The translations under genes were made by a program, and so were the position numbers. Under the pieces are notes generated by a model. That model did no database searches. It had not been told where the DNA came from and worked only from the letters and a program-made list of their open reading frames with translations. From JBFKMV01 sp041629655 (lineage in GTDB: Bacteria > Acidobacteriota > Polarisedimenticolia > Polarisedimenticolales > Polarisedimenticolaceae), in the NCBI GenBank assembly GCA_041629655.1, contig JBFKMV010000142.1:1-13947 (forward strand): a DNA stretch of 13,947 bases. The letters are read 5' to 3'. This document shows positions 1-7,708 of this stretch, piece by piece. Each line of letters begins with the position of its first letter. Within the stretch, counting starts at the first letter, position 1.

Positions 1-277
1 CGGCGTTGTTCACGAGAAACGGGATTGTAGCATAGTCCGCCAGCAGTTCCTTGACCCCCGCGGTCACCGAGGTGTCGTCGGAAACGTCGATCGAGACTCC
101 CCGCGCCCGACCGCCCGCGGCCACGATCTCCGCTGCCGTGCCCTCGGCGCCCGCGAGGTTCCGCGCCGCCACGATCACCTCGGCGCCCGCGCCGGCCAGC
201 GCCAAGGCGATGCCACGGCCGATCCCACGCGAGCCTCCGGTCACCAGTGCGACCCTGCCGTCGAATCTCTGTTTCAC
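1..277 (-). CDS. fabG: 3-oxoacyl-ACP reductase FabG, N-terminal part (runs off the left edge)
   Basis: This is the first 92 codons of an NADPH-dependent 3-oxoacyl-[acyl-carrier-protein] reductase, the first reduction step of each fatty-acid elongation cycle in the cytoplasm. Visible are the Rossmann cofactor motif TGGSRGIG at residues 13-20, an acidic DV pair at residues 64-65 and the conserved NNA at residues 90-92, just at the edge. The Ser-Tyr-Lys catalytic residues lie outside the window. The start is a GTG at 277-275, preceded by a G-run (281-286) that can act as ribosome binding site; the protein begins KQRFDGRVALVTGG, as expected for the family. It follows fabD with a 33-bp gap, so it is very likely co-transcribed. 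Other short-chain dehydrogenases share this N-terminus, but the position after fabH-fabD makes FabG by far the best call. Confidence 0.88.
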   Translation of the reverse strand, partial: MKQRFDGRVALVTGGSRGIGRGIALALAGAGAEVIVAARNLAGAEGTAAEIVAAGGRARGVSIDVSDDTSVTAGVKELLADYATIPFLVNNA

Positions 278-310
278 GTCCCCCCCGGGGCGCCGACGCG
301 CCGTGGCCGG

Positions 311-1252
311 CTAGCCAGCACCTAGCTCGCGCGCGACCTGCTCGACCTCTTCGGCCTCGCCCGCATTCAGCACCCGCGCGCGCTTGTCGATGCGTCGCAC
401 CAAACCGCTCAACACGCGTCCCGGACCGAGCTCGACGAAGGTGTCGAACCCGTCGGCGAGCAGCCCCTCGACCGTCTGTTGCCAGCGCACCGGCGCGACG
501 ACCTGCCGCACCAGCGCCTGCCGGGCGTCCGCGGCCTGTTCCAGCCGTTCGGCGCTGACGTTGGCGACGACCGGAAAGCGGGGATCGGAGAACGTCACGG
601 CCTCGAGCACCGGCTCGAGCCGGTCGGCCGCCGGCTGCATCAGGCTGCAGTGAAACGGCGCGCTGACCGCGAGCGGCACGGCCCTCCGGGCGCCCGCCGC
701 CCGGGCCTGCTCCACGGCCCGCTCGACCGCCTCGCGATGCCCCGCGATCACGATCTGGTCCGGGCCGTTGAGGTTGGCCGGCGTCACGACCTGCCCCTGG
801 GCCGCCTCGCGGCAGACCCGCTCGACCTGCTCGGCGGCCAGTCCGAGGATCGCCGCCATCGCTCCCACGCCCGCCGGCACGGCCTGCTGCATGAAGCGGC
901 CCCGCAGCCGCACGCTGCGCACCGCGTCCTCGAACCCCAGCGTCCCGGCCGCGACGTGCGCGGTGTACTCCCCCAGACTGTGCCCGGCCGCGGCGCCGGG
1001 TGCGGCCACGCCCCGCGCCAGCAGCGCCCGCAGCGCGGCGACCGAGGCGGCCAGGATCGCCGGCTGCGTCGTCTCGGTCAGCGCCAGCTCCTCCGCCGTG
1101 CCCTGGAAGCAGGTCGTGGAGAGGGAGGTCCCGAGCTCACGGTCCGCGTTTTCGAACACCGCGCGGCTCTCCGCGAAGGCCTCGAACAGCGAGCGGCCCA
1201 TGCCCGGCCGCTGCGAGCCCTGGCCCGGGAACAGGAACGCGATCCGGCTCAC
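311..1252 (-). CDS. fabD: Malonyl-CoA:ACP transacylase FabD
   Basis: FabD moves the malonyl group from CoA to acyl carrier protein, supplying extender units for fatty-acid synthesis. The 313-residue product has the usual family length and all key residues fall at the same numbers as in E. coli FabD: Gln11 in PGQGSQ, Gln63, catalytic Ser92 in GHSLGEY, Arg117, catalytic His201 in APFH and Gln250. The start is GTG (1252-1250) and overlaps the fabH stop by four bases (GTGA), which indicates translational coupling. It ends with TAG at 313-311. It lies between fabH and fabG in a classical fab cluster. Nothing in the sequence looks damaged. Confidence 0.97.
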   Translation of the reverse strand: MSRIAFLFPGQGSQRPGMGRSLFEAFAESRAVFENADRELGTSLSTTCFQGTAEELALTETTQPAILAASVAALRALLARGVAAPGAAAGHSLGEYTAHVAAGTLGFEDAVRSVRLRGRFMQQAVPAGVGAMAAILGLAAEQVERVCREAAQGQVVTPANLNGPDQIVIAGHREAVERAVEQARAAGARRAVPLAVSAPFHCSLMQPAADRLEPVLEAVTFSDPRFPVVANVSAERLEQAADARQALVRQVVAPVRWQQTVEGLLADGFDTFVELGPGRVLSGLVRRIDKRARVLNAGEAEEVEQVARELGAG

Positions 1253-2238
1253 CAGCGCACCACCGAGGCGGCCCAGGTCAGGCCGGCGCCGAAGGCCGCC
1301 ATCAGCACGATGTCGCCGGGCTTGACGCTCCCCGCGCGGGCGGCCTCGTCGAGGGCGATCGGGATCGAGGCCGACGAGGTGTTGCCGTAGCGGTCGATGT
1401 TCACGTAGCAGCGCTCCGGCTCGATACCCAGCCGGTCGCCGACGGCGTCGATGATCCGCCGGTTCGCCTGGTGCGGAACGAACCAGTCGACGTCACCCGG
1501 AGCGAGGCCGGCCTGATCGAGCACCTCGCGACACACCTCGGCGAGGCAACGCACGGCGGTCTTGAACGTCTCGTTGCCGCGCATCCGGATGTACTGCAGC
1601 CGCTGCTCGAGCATCTCCGGCGACGGCGGGTGCTTCACGCCGCCGCCGGGGAGCGAGATCAGATCGCCCAGGCTCCCGTCGGCGTACATCGCCGAGGCCA
1701 ACACGCCCCGCGGCAACTCCCCCGTGCTCATCACCACGGCGCCGGCGCCGTCCGCGAAGATCACGCAGGTCGTGCGGTCCTGCCAGTCGATGTACCGGCT
1801 GAGCAGCTCGGCCCCGATGACGAGCACGTGGCGGCAGCGCCCGTTGATCACGAACTGCTTGGCCACCGACTGCGCGTAGATGAACCCCGAACAGCCGGCC
1901 TGCATGTCGAACGCGGCGGCGGCCTTGCGACAACCCAGCCGCTGGTGGATCGCGCAGGCCGTCGCGGGCACGGGCATGTCCGGGGTGACGGTGGCCAGGA
2001 CGATCAGGTCGACGTCGCCCGGCGTCAGGCCGGCCGAATCCAGCGCCCGTTGGGCCGCAGCAGTGGCGTGGTCGGACAGCAGCTCGTCTTCGCCGGCGAT
2101 CCGTCGTTCCCGGATCCCGGTCCTGGTCGTGATCCACTCGTCGCTGGTATCGACGATGCGCTCCAGGTCGCGGTTCGACATCACCCGCTCGGGGACGCTC
2201 ATCCCGGTTCCGGAGATGATGGCGCTTATGCCGGGCAT
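1249..2238 (-). CDS. fabH: 3-oxoacyl-ACP synthase III FabH
   Basis: FabH condenses an acyl-CoA primer (acetyl-CoA or a branched acyl-CoA) with malonyl-ACP and so starts fatty-acid synthesis. The 329-residue thiolase-fold protein carries the catalytic triad Cys116 (in DMQAGCSG), His256 (in VPHQANRR) and Asn286 (in YGNTSSAS), plus the C-terminal GFGAG-like AAFGAG. The ATG at 2238 is supported by GGAG at 2249-2246, seven bases upstream. The stop overlaps the GTG of fabD by four bases. The gene follows rpmF directly, with no plsX between them. The primer preference (straight or branched) cannot be read from the sequence by eye. Confidence 0.97.
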   Translation of the reverse strand: MPGISAIISGTGMSVPERVMSNRDLERIVDTSDEWITTRTGIRERRIAGEDELLSDHATAAAQRALDSAGLTPGDVDLIVLATVTPDMPVPATACAIHQRLGCRKAAAAFDMQAGCSGFIYAQSVAKQFVINGRCRHVLVIGAELLSRYIDWQDRTTCVIFADGAGAVVMSTGELPRGVLASAMYADGSLGDLISLPGGGVKHPPSPEMLEQRLQYIRMRGNETFKTAVRCLAEVCREVLDQAGLAPGDVDWFVPHQANRRIIDAVGDRLGIEPERCYVNIDRYGNTSSASIPIALDEAARAGSVKPGDIVLMAAFGAGLTWAASVVRW

Positions 2239-2261
2239 GATGCGTCTCCGACCCTCCCTGG

Positions 2262-2326
2262 CGAACGCTGCGTTCGGGGATTCGCCGGTGCCAGCGACCG
2301 GCCGGCGCGCCGCGCGCGCCGCCGGC
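2262..2326 (-). other. Two hairpins in the rpmF-fabH gap
   Basis: The 88-bp space between rpmF and fabH contains two inverted repeats. The one next to the rpmF stop (2301-2326) pairs GCCGGCG with CGCCGGC, or alternatively a seven-pair stem with a 5-nt loop at 2303-2321. The second (2262-2276) is a perfect CGAACG-CTG-CGTTCG hairpin, 13 bases upstream of the fabH Shine-Dalgarno. Neither is followed by a T-run on the minus strand, so they are not ordinary intrinsic terminators. They could stabilise or attenuate the rpmF message, or tune fabH translation; the role is inferred only. Confidence 0.5.
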
Positions 2327-2515
2327 TCAGACGTCCAGCTCGCGCGGCTTCACGACCTCACGGCCCTTATAGTAGCCGCAATAGGCGCAAACACGGTGCG
2401 GCAGCTTCTGGTGGCCGCAGTTCGGGCAGGCGGACATGCCGATGCCCGGCAGGGCATCGTGGGCTCGGCGCTTCTTCTTGCGCGCCTTGGAATGTCTTCG
2501 TTTCGGATTCGCCAT
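2327..2515 (-). CDS. rpmF: 50S ribosomal protein L32, zinc-binding type
   Basis: This 62-residue basic protein begins MANPKRRHSKARKKKRRAHD, the typical start of bacterial L32, a small protein of the large ribosomal subunit. It has four cysteines in two CxxC pairs (30/33 and 43/46), so it is the zinc-ribbon (C+) form rather than the zinc-independent paralogue. Start ATG is at 2515-2513 and stop TGA at 2329-2327. It lies 36 bp after yceD and before fabH, the widely conserved yceD-rpmF-fab arrangement, and should be expressed from the promoter at 3105-3132. The Shine-Dalgarno is weak. Confidence 0.97.
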   Translation of the reverse strand: MANPKRRHSKARKKKRRAHDALPGIGMSACPNCGHQKLPHRVCAYCGYYKGREVVKPRELDV

Positions 2516-2551
2516 GTTGGTGCTCGACGGCGCCCGGCGCGGCCCGGCGGC

Positions 2552-3082
2552 CTACGCGTCACGCCTGGATGGCCTCCACCGCAGCAGAGGCGCCAGCCGG
2601 GGGTCGACCGTCTCCTCCACGCAGTCGCAGGGGCTCGAGTTCAGGTTCGCTCCACAGCTGGAACACAGTCCTTTGCAGTCCTCACGGCAGATCGGCTTCA
2701 ACGGCAGGTTGAGGTAGATCTGCTCGGTCGCGATCTCGTCGACGTCGGCCTTGCCCTCCCGCGTGTAGAACAGGGCGACGTCCTCCTCCGCAACGTCGTC
2801 CGTGCCGCCGGCCAGCTCGGCCGCCTCCGGGACCAGGATCAGCCGGAAGTCGCTCCGGATCCGCTGCTCGAACGGCTCGAGACACCGGCTGCAGCACAGC
2901 GACGCGGTCGCATCGAGCCGGCCGTTGAAATCGACGCCGCGGGAGCCGCGCCGCAGCTCGCCGCGCAGCCTCGCGTCGCGGCAGACGATCCTCTCACGGG
3001 CCGCATCCTCCAGCGCCGGCAGGTCCAGCGGCTCGTCCAGCGACAGCCCTTCCGGCCCTATCTTGTTAATATCAAGGAACAT
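2552..3082 (-). CDS. yceD: YceD/DUF177 family protein (23S rRNA accumulation factor family)
   Basis: A 176-residue protein of the DUF177 (YceD/YlbN) family, which in E. coli and plants is linked to 23S rRNA accumulation and large-subunit assembly and is almost always encoded just upstream of rpmF, as here. Cysteines form two groups: 63/64/67 in the middle, and a C-terminal cluster at 132, 136, 140, 143, 152 and 154, with the family signature CREDCKGLC; these could bind a metal. It ends with the usual DPRLAPL segment. The frame is open upstream to about 3394, but that extension overlaps the neighbouring gene in another frame and contains the promoter. The ATG at 3082, about 16 bases after the predicted transcription start, is the supported start. 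The molecular function is known only loosely. Confidence 0.93.
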   Translation of the reverse strand: MFLDINKIGPEGLSLDEPLDLPALEDAARERIVCRDARLRGELRRGSRGVDFNGRLDATASLCCSRCLEPFEQRIRSDFRLILVPEAAELAGGTDDVAEEDVALFYTREGKADVDEIATEQIYLNLPLKPICREDCKGLCSSCGANLNSSPCDCVEETVDPRLAPLLRWRPSRRDA

Positions 3083-3104
3083 CTCGTTCCCGACGAAGCG
3101 GCGA

Positions 3105-3132
3105 ATTATAGCACCGGCGGGGGGGCTGTCAA
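3105..3132 (-). promoter_or_regulatory. Consensus sigma-70 promoter with extended -10 for yceD-rpmF-fabHDG
   Basis: On the minus strand, TTGACA (3132-3127) is followed after 16 bases by TATAAT (3110-3105). Both hexamers are exact consensus, and TGC before the -10 box gives an extended -10. Transcription should start near 3098, leaving a leader of about 16 bases before the yceD ATG at 3082. In such GC-rich DNA a perfect match correctly placed upstream of an operon is very unlikely to be chance. The spacer is C-rich. No clear operator palindrome overlaps it. Confidence 0.9.
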
Positions 3133-3171
3133 TGTCGGGCGCCGGCGGGGCGCGCCCTCCCGGGAACCGGG

Positions 3172-4659
3172 TCAGCCCAGGCTCTCCAGCTCGCGGGCGG
3201 CCTCCTCGTGGGCCGGCGCGATCTTCAGCGCCTGCTCGAACTGCTTGCGTGCCCGCAACTTGAGCCCGCGCTTCTTGTAGAACCGGCCCAGGTTGATCAG
3301 GTAGTCGGGGTTCCAGGGGTCCAGCTCGGCCGCGCGCAGGTAGTTCTGCTCGGCCATCCGCTGCCAGCGCGCCTCGGGGTTCCGCACCTGGCAATCCGCG
3401 ATCATGAAGAAGAACCGGGCGTCGGTGTCGTGGTAGGAGATGGCGAGCTTGCCGTACTGGATCGCGTTGTGGAAGTCGCCCTCGCGCATGTAGCGCCGCG
3501 CCTTCTGGTAGTAGTTCTGAGCGATCTGGACCGCCTCCTCCAGCTTGCGCTTGGTCCGCGTCTTGTCCAGCTCGACCCGCACCAGCAGATCGTCCCCGCG
3601 GACCTCATCCTCGGCAGGCCCCTCCGAGGCGAGCGGGGCGGCTTTCGGGCCCTCGACCTGGGTCAGCCGCAGGTACGCCTCGACCAGTCGGCTCTCGATC
3701 ACGCTCAGCTCCGACCGGAAGCGCTCGCGGATCCGCGGCAGGATGCTGTCGCGGCTGAACTTCTCCTTGGCCTCGGCGTAGGCGGCCTCGATCTCCTCGC
3801 GGCCGGCGTCCGCGCCCACCCCGAGCAGCTCGTAAGCGCTCTGGCCTTGCATCGCTTCGTAGGCCTGGGTGATCAGCTTTTCCTGGTGCGTCTCGGTCGC
3901 CACCGAGTCGGCGTGGGTCCGCAGCAGGCTGGTGACCTTGAACGGTCCGTCGGCCAGCGGCGGATCGAGCTGCAGCACGCCGAGCACCAGCAGGCCGTAC
4001 AGAAACCGGCAGGCCTCGTCCTCGTTGTCGGGAGGGAGCACCGACAAGATCTCGCGCACGCTGCTCGAGCCGTCCACCCGGGACAGCACGAACCCGTGCG
4101 AGGCGGAGAGCGTCAGCCGCTCGAGCGGCAGCGGCGCCGGGTCCGAGAACGCGACGCGGCCCTTGGTACCCTTCAGCGCGTCCTGGATCGGCTCGAACCC
4201 GGTCATTCCCGAGATGCCACGGATGATGAACTCGAAGGTGCTGACGATGTCGCCCTCGAAGATCTCCTGCACCAGCCAGCCTTCGCTGAATCGCGCCGAG
4301 CCGCCGGGCCACTGGAACAGCGACTCGACCACCCGCTCGACGACGTAGCGCACGGTGTGGCGCAACGCCTCGGTACCGATCAGTCCGCGGTTGATCAACG
4401 CCTGGCCGAGGTCCTTGGACTCGCTGATGTTCCGGCGTGCCTCGGCCAGGGCTCCCGAGGAGATCTTCCCCTCGTGCACCAGCCGCGGGCCGAGGTCCTC
4501 GTCGGGCAGCGAGGACTCGGCGTACAGGATCATGCCGCGGTCGAAATAGACCCGCTTCTCCACGTCCTCGCGGGCCAGATGGAGCACACCGGACGATTCG
4601 CCCAGGTACAGGTCGCGGAAGATCTCGGCCAGCGTGTAGCTACTGAACTGCGCCTGCAT
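3172..4659 (-). CDS. DUF4388 / degenerate J-domain / TPR protein
   Basis: A 495-residue soluble protein without signal peptide or membrane segment. Residues 1-120 match the DUF4388 style (AEIFRDLYLGESSGVLHL, then VYFDRGMILYAESS). Residues 197-231 form a short helical module often seen after DUF4388. Residues 275-305 resemble the start of a J domain (AYELLGVGADAGREEIEAAY), but the HPD tripeptide that activates DnaK is replaced by SRD. Residues 380-490 are TPR-like helices. DUF4388 proteins of myxobacteria and acidobacteria are thought to act in signalling or polarity complexes; the role here is unknown and probably a scaffold. The start is uncertain: ATG at 4659 is preferred over the in-frame GTG at 4677, because that GTG sits inside a perfect hairpin. 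It lies 89 bp before yceD, which has its own promoter. Confidence 0.85.
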   Translation of the reverse strand: MQAQFSSYTLAEIFRDLYLGESSGVLHLAREDVEKRVYFDRGMILYAESSLPDEDLGPRLVHEGKISSGALAEARRNISESKDLGQALINRGLIGTEALRHTVRYVVERVVESLFQWPGGSARFSEGWLVQEIFEGDIVSTFEFIIRGISGMTGFEPIQDALKGTKGRVAFSDPAPLPLERLTLSASHGFVLSRVDGSSSVREILSVLPPDNEDEACRFLYGLLVLGVLQLDPPLADGPFKVTSLLRTHADSVATETHQEKLITQAYEAMQGQSAYELLGVGADAGREEIEAAYAEAKEKFSRDSILPRIRERFRSELSVIESRLVEAYLRLTQVEGPKAAPLASEGPAEDEVRGDDLLVRVELDKTRTKRKLEEAVQIAQNYYQKARRYMREGDFHNAIQYGKLAISYHDTDARFFFMIADCQVRNPEARWQRMAEQNYLRAAELDPWNPDYLINLGRFYKKRGLKLRARKQFEQALKIAPAHEEAARELESLG

Positions 4660-4673
4660 TCGCCCAGAACTCA

Positions 4674-4690
4674 CCACGGGAGACCCGTGG
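4674..4690 (-). other. Perfect hairpin in the leader of the DUF4388 gene
   Basis: Minus-strand CCACGGG-TCT-CCCGTGG is a perfect seven-pair stem with a three-base loop. It ends about 14 bases before the ATG at 4659 and covers the alternative GTG start at 4677-4675. In RNA it would be very stable. It could influence translation start, protect the 5' end or be a small operator. There is no T-run after it. Confidence 0.6.
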
Positions 4691-4734
4691 ACGGTTTCCT
4701 CCCCGGCCCCGGAAATCCGCGACCACCGCTAGAG

Positions 4735-4762
4735 AATATAGCCATTCGGCGACGAAAGGAAA
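4735..4762 (-). promoter_or_regulatory. Possible promoter of the DUF4388 gene
   Basis: The minus strand has TATATT (4740-4735, five of six consensus bases), with a poor -35 candidate TTTCCT 16 bases upstream (4762-4757, three of six). A start near 4728 would give a leader of about 70 bases that contains the perfect hairpin. It lies in the 120-bp gap between the transglycosylase stop and the DUF4388 ATG. The weak -35 box keeps this tentative. Confidence 0.35.
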
Positions 4763-4779
4763 GGCGGGTGCAAGGCAGG

Positions 4780-5463
4780 CTATTCGGCCGATCCGGTGGC
4801 CGCGTCCCCGGCCCATCCGAGCACGCGCGCCACGTACGTCCGCGTCTCGCTGTAGGGTGGAACGCCCCGGTACCGGTCGACGGCGTTCTCCCCGGCGTTG
4901 TAGGCGGCCAGCGCGAGCTCGGTGTCTCCGTCGTATCGGTCGAGCAGCCAGCGCATGTAGCGCGCGCCCCCGTCGACGTTCTGCCGCGCGTCGAACACGT
5001 CGGTGACGCCGAACCGCTCGGCCGTGGCCGGCATCAGCTGCAGCAGCCCGCAGGCGCCCTTGGGCGACACGGCGAACGGATCGAACGCCGACTCGGCCCG
5101 CGCCATCGCCATCAACAGGGCCGGCTCGACGCCGTGGCGCCCGGCGGCCTCGGCCAGCAACGCCGCAAACTCCCCCGCCAGCTCGGCCCACTCCGGATCG
5201 GCGGCCGGGTCTCCCGCCGCGCCGCCCGCGGGGTCGGCCGGCGCCGCGGGCTCGGGAGCGATGTGCTGCCGGTCGGCGATCGAGGCCAGCGGCACGGAGA
5301 CCGCGCCTCCTCCCTCCAGATGCAGCACCGCAACCCCGTCCTCGTGCGCGACGCTCGCGACACGCATCACGCGGCCGTCCTCGAACTCGACCCACTCCGC
5401 CGCGCCCGCCGGCGGGCTCGCCAGCAGGTACACCACCACGCCGAGGACCAGGGCAGGTCGCAT
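4780..5463 (-). CDS. Secreted lytic transglycosylase (SLT domain)
   Basis: A 227-residue exported enzyme that should cleave the MurNAc-GlcNAc bond of peptidoglycan without hydrolysis, forming 1,6-anhydro ends. Residues 1-22 are a signal peptide (hydrophobic LVLGVVVYLLA, then a small-residue cleavage site near AGAA). Residues 23-66 form a small beta-rich module (EFEDGRVMRV, then LEGGGAVSVPL). Residues 72-92 are an Ala/Pro/Asp linker. The SLT domain spans about 93-215, with catalytic Glu124 in ARAESAF, then GLLQLMPATAERFG, the AYNAGENAV motif and PPYSETRTYV. The frame is open further upstream, but only the ATG at 5463 puts the signal peptide at the N-terminus. No Shine-Dalgarno precedes it, and the promoter places +1 on this ATG. 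No lipobox cysteine is seen, so it is probably soluble in the periplasm. Confidence 0.93.
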   Translation of the reverse strand: MRPALVLGVVVYLLASPPAGAAEWVEFEDGRVMRVASVAHEDGVAVLHLEGGGAVSVPLASIADRQHIAPEPAAPADPAGGAAGDPAADPEWAELAGEFAALLAEAAGRHGVEPALLMAMARAESAFDPFAVSPKGACGLLQLMPATAERFGVTDVFDARQNVDGGARYMRWLLDRYDGDTELALAAYNAGENAVDRYRGVPPYSETRTYVARVLGWAGDAATGSAE

Positions 5464-5469
5464 GCATTT

Positions 5470-5498
5470 CTTATACGGAAACCCCCTCGCCACGTCAA
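5470..5498 (-). promoter_or_regulatory. Sigma-70 promoter of the transglycosylase gene, possibly leaderless
   Basis: On the minus strand TTGACG (5498-5493, five of six) is followed by a 17-base spacer and TATAAG (5475-5470, five of six). Standard spacing puts +1 at about 5463, the A of the transglycosylase ATG. The absence of a Shine-Dalgarno in the seven bases before the ATG agrees with a leaderless transcript. It lies in the 85-bp gap after mutL, so this gene need not depend on mutL transcription. Confidence 0.72.
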
Positions 5499-5532
5499 CC
5501 GCGCCGCTCCCGGCGCCGGATTCCGCCGCCCA

Positions 5533-5546
5533 CGGGCCCCCGCCCG
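5533..5546 (-). terminator. Short GC hairpin after mutL
   Basis: Minus-strand CGGGC-GGGG-GCCCG is a five-pair stem with a four-base loop, two bases after the mutL stop. No T-run follows. It might weaken read-through into the transglycosylase gene, but short GC palindromes are common in this DNA and it may be chance. Confidence 0.25.
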
Positions 5547-5548
5547 GC

Positions 5549-7366
<1,818 letters not shown>

Positions 7367-7403
7367 GGGAAGCGTCTCCGGAGCCGGAATGCGGGAAGAG
7401 CGG

Positions 7404-7412
7404 ATTCTACCA
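7404..7412 (-). promoter_or_regulatory. Possible extended -10 promoter of mutL
   Basis: The minus strand reads TGGTAGAAT: a TAGAAT -10 box (five of six) with the TGn extension. No recognisable -35 box lies 16-18 bases upstream. A start near 7397 would give a leader of about 30 bases before the TTG at 7366, and lies downstream of the alternative ATG at 7456, which supports the TTG start. Confidence 0.42.
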
Positions 7413-7686
7413 CCGGGCCCCCGCCGGCCCGGCGAAGCGTGCCATTTTTGCATCATGCGTCACCGGCGGGTGTCATCCCGGCAGGACCGGAGCCGGACGC
7501 CGCGCCACTTTCGCCTTCCCGAGCGGACCGCTAGGGATTGGCCGCCCGATCGGGCCTCGCCGGAACTCGCTTGTATTCAGTGAGTTCGCAGAGCGCTCCG
7601 CGGCGCTGTAAAGGTCCCGCAAAAGGTTTGTAACCGGCTCGAAAAGCGAAATTCCGGCACGCGGGTTGCTGTTTGAAAGGGCGAGG

Positions 7687-7708
7687 GGTCATTCGGAGGG
7701 TGACCAAG
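7687..7708 (+). promoter_or_regulatory. Ribosome binding site in a hairpin, sigma-like gene
   Basis: GGAGG at 7695-7699 is an ideal Shine-Dalgarno nine bases before the ATG at 7709 and decides that start over the upstream in-frame TTG (7673) and GTG (7700). The same bases lie in an inverted repeat: GGTCA (7687-7691) pairs with TGACC (7701-7705), and inside it two U-G wobbles and one C-G pair can form, leaving a GGA loop. In the looser form the Shine-Dalgarno is shown in a nine-base loop; in the tighter form it is mostly paired. This could make translation switchable. Confidence 0.6.

Larger units (their letters stand above)
7367..7708. other. Divergent intergenic region between mutL and the sigma-like gene
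   Basis: This 342-bp stretch has no convincing gene. Its left part, next to mutL, is GC-rich and holds the likely mutL promoter. The right part (about 7560-7708) has a lower GC content and several hairpins: 7563-7587, a nine-pair stem with one G-T wobble and a 7-nt loop; 7592-7607, AGCGC/GCGCT; 7625-7635, GGTT/AACC; and 7687-7705 around the Shine-Dalgarno. A weak plus-strand promoter candidate is TTCGCA (7585-7590), 17 bases, TGTAAA (7608-7613), four of six in each box. No tRNA fold or T-arm sequence was found. Confidence 0.5.

Noticed and set aside
1000..2712. Plus-strand open frame of 570 codons opposite fabD, fabH and rpmF
   Set aside because: Antisense shadow of three clear genes, rich in Arg/Ala/Pro/Gly, without recognisable domains.
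3083..3394. Longer version of the YceD protein starting near 3394
   Set aside because: The extra N-terminus has no family similarity, overlaps the 3' end of the DUF4388 gene and would include the consensus promoter.
7560..7680. Possible tRNA or other known RNA gene in the lower-GC patch
   Set aside because: The hairpins do not form a cloverleaf, and there is no T-arm consensus or CCA end.
7457..7708. Search for a broken sigma region 2 upstream of the sigma-like gene
   Set aside because: The space is too short for regions 2 and 3 and no frame shows the conserved region 2 motifs, so a simple frameshift does not explain the short protein.
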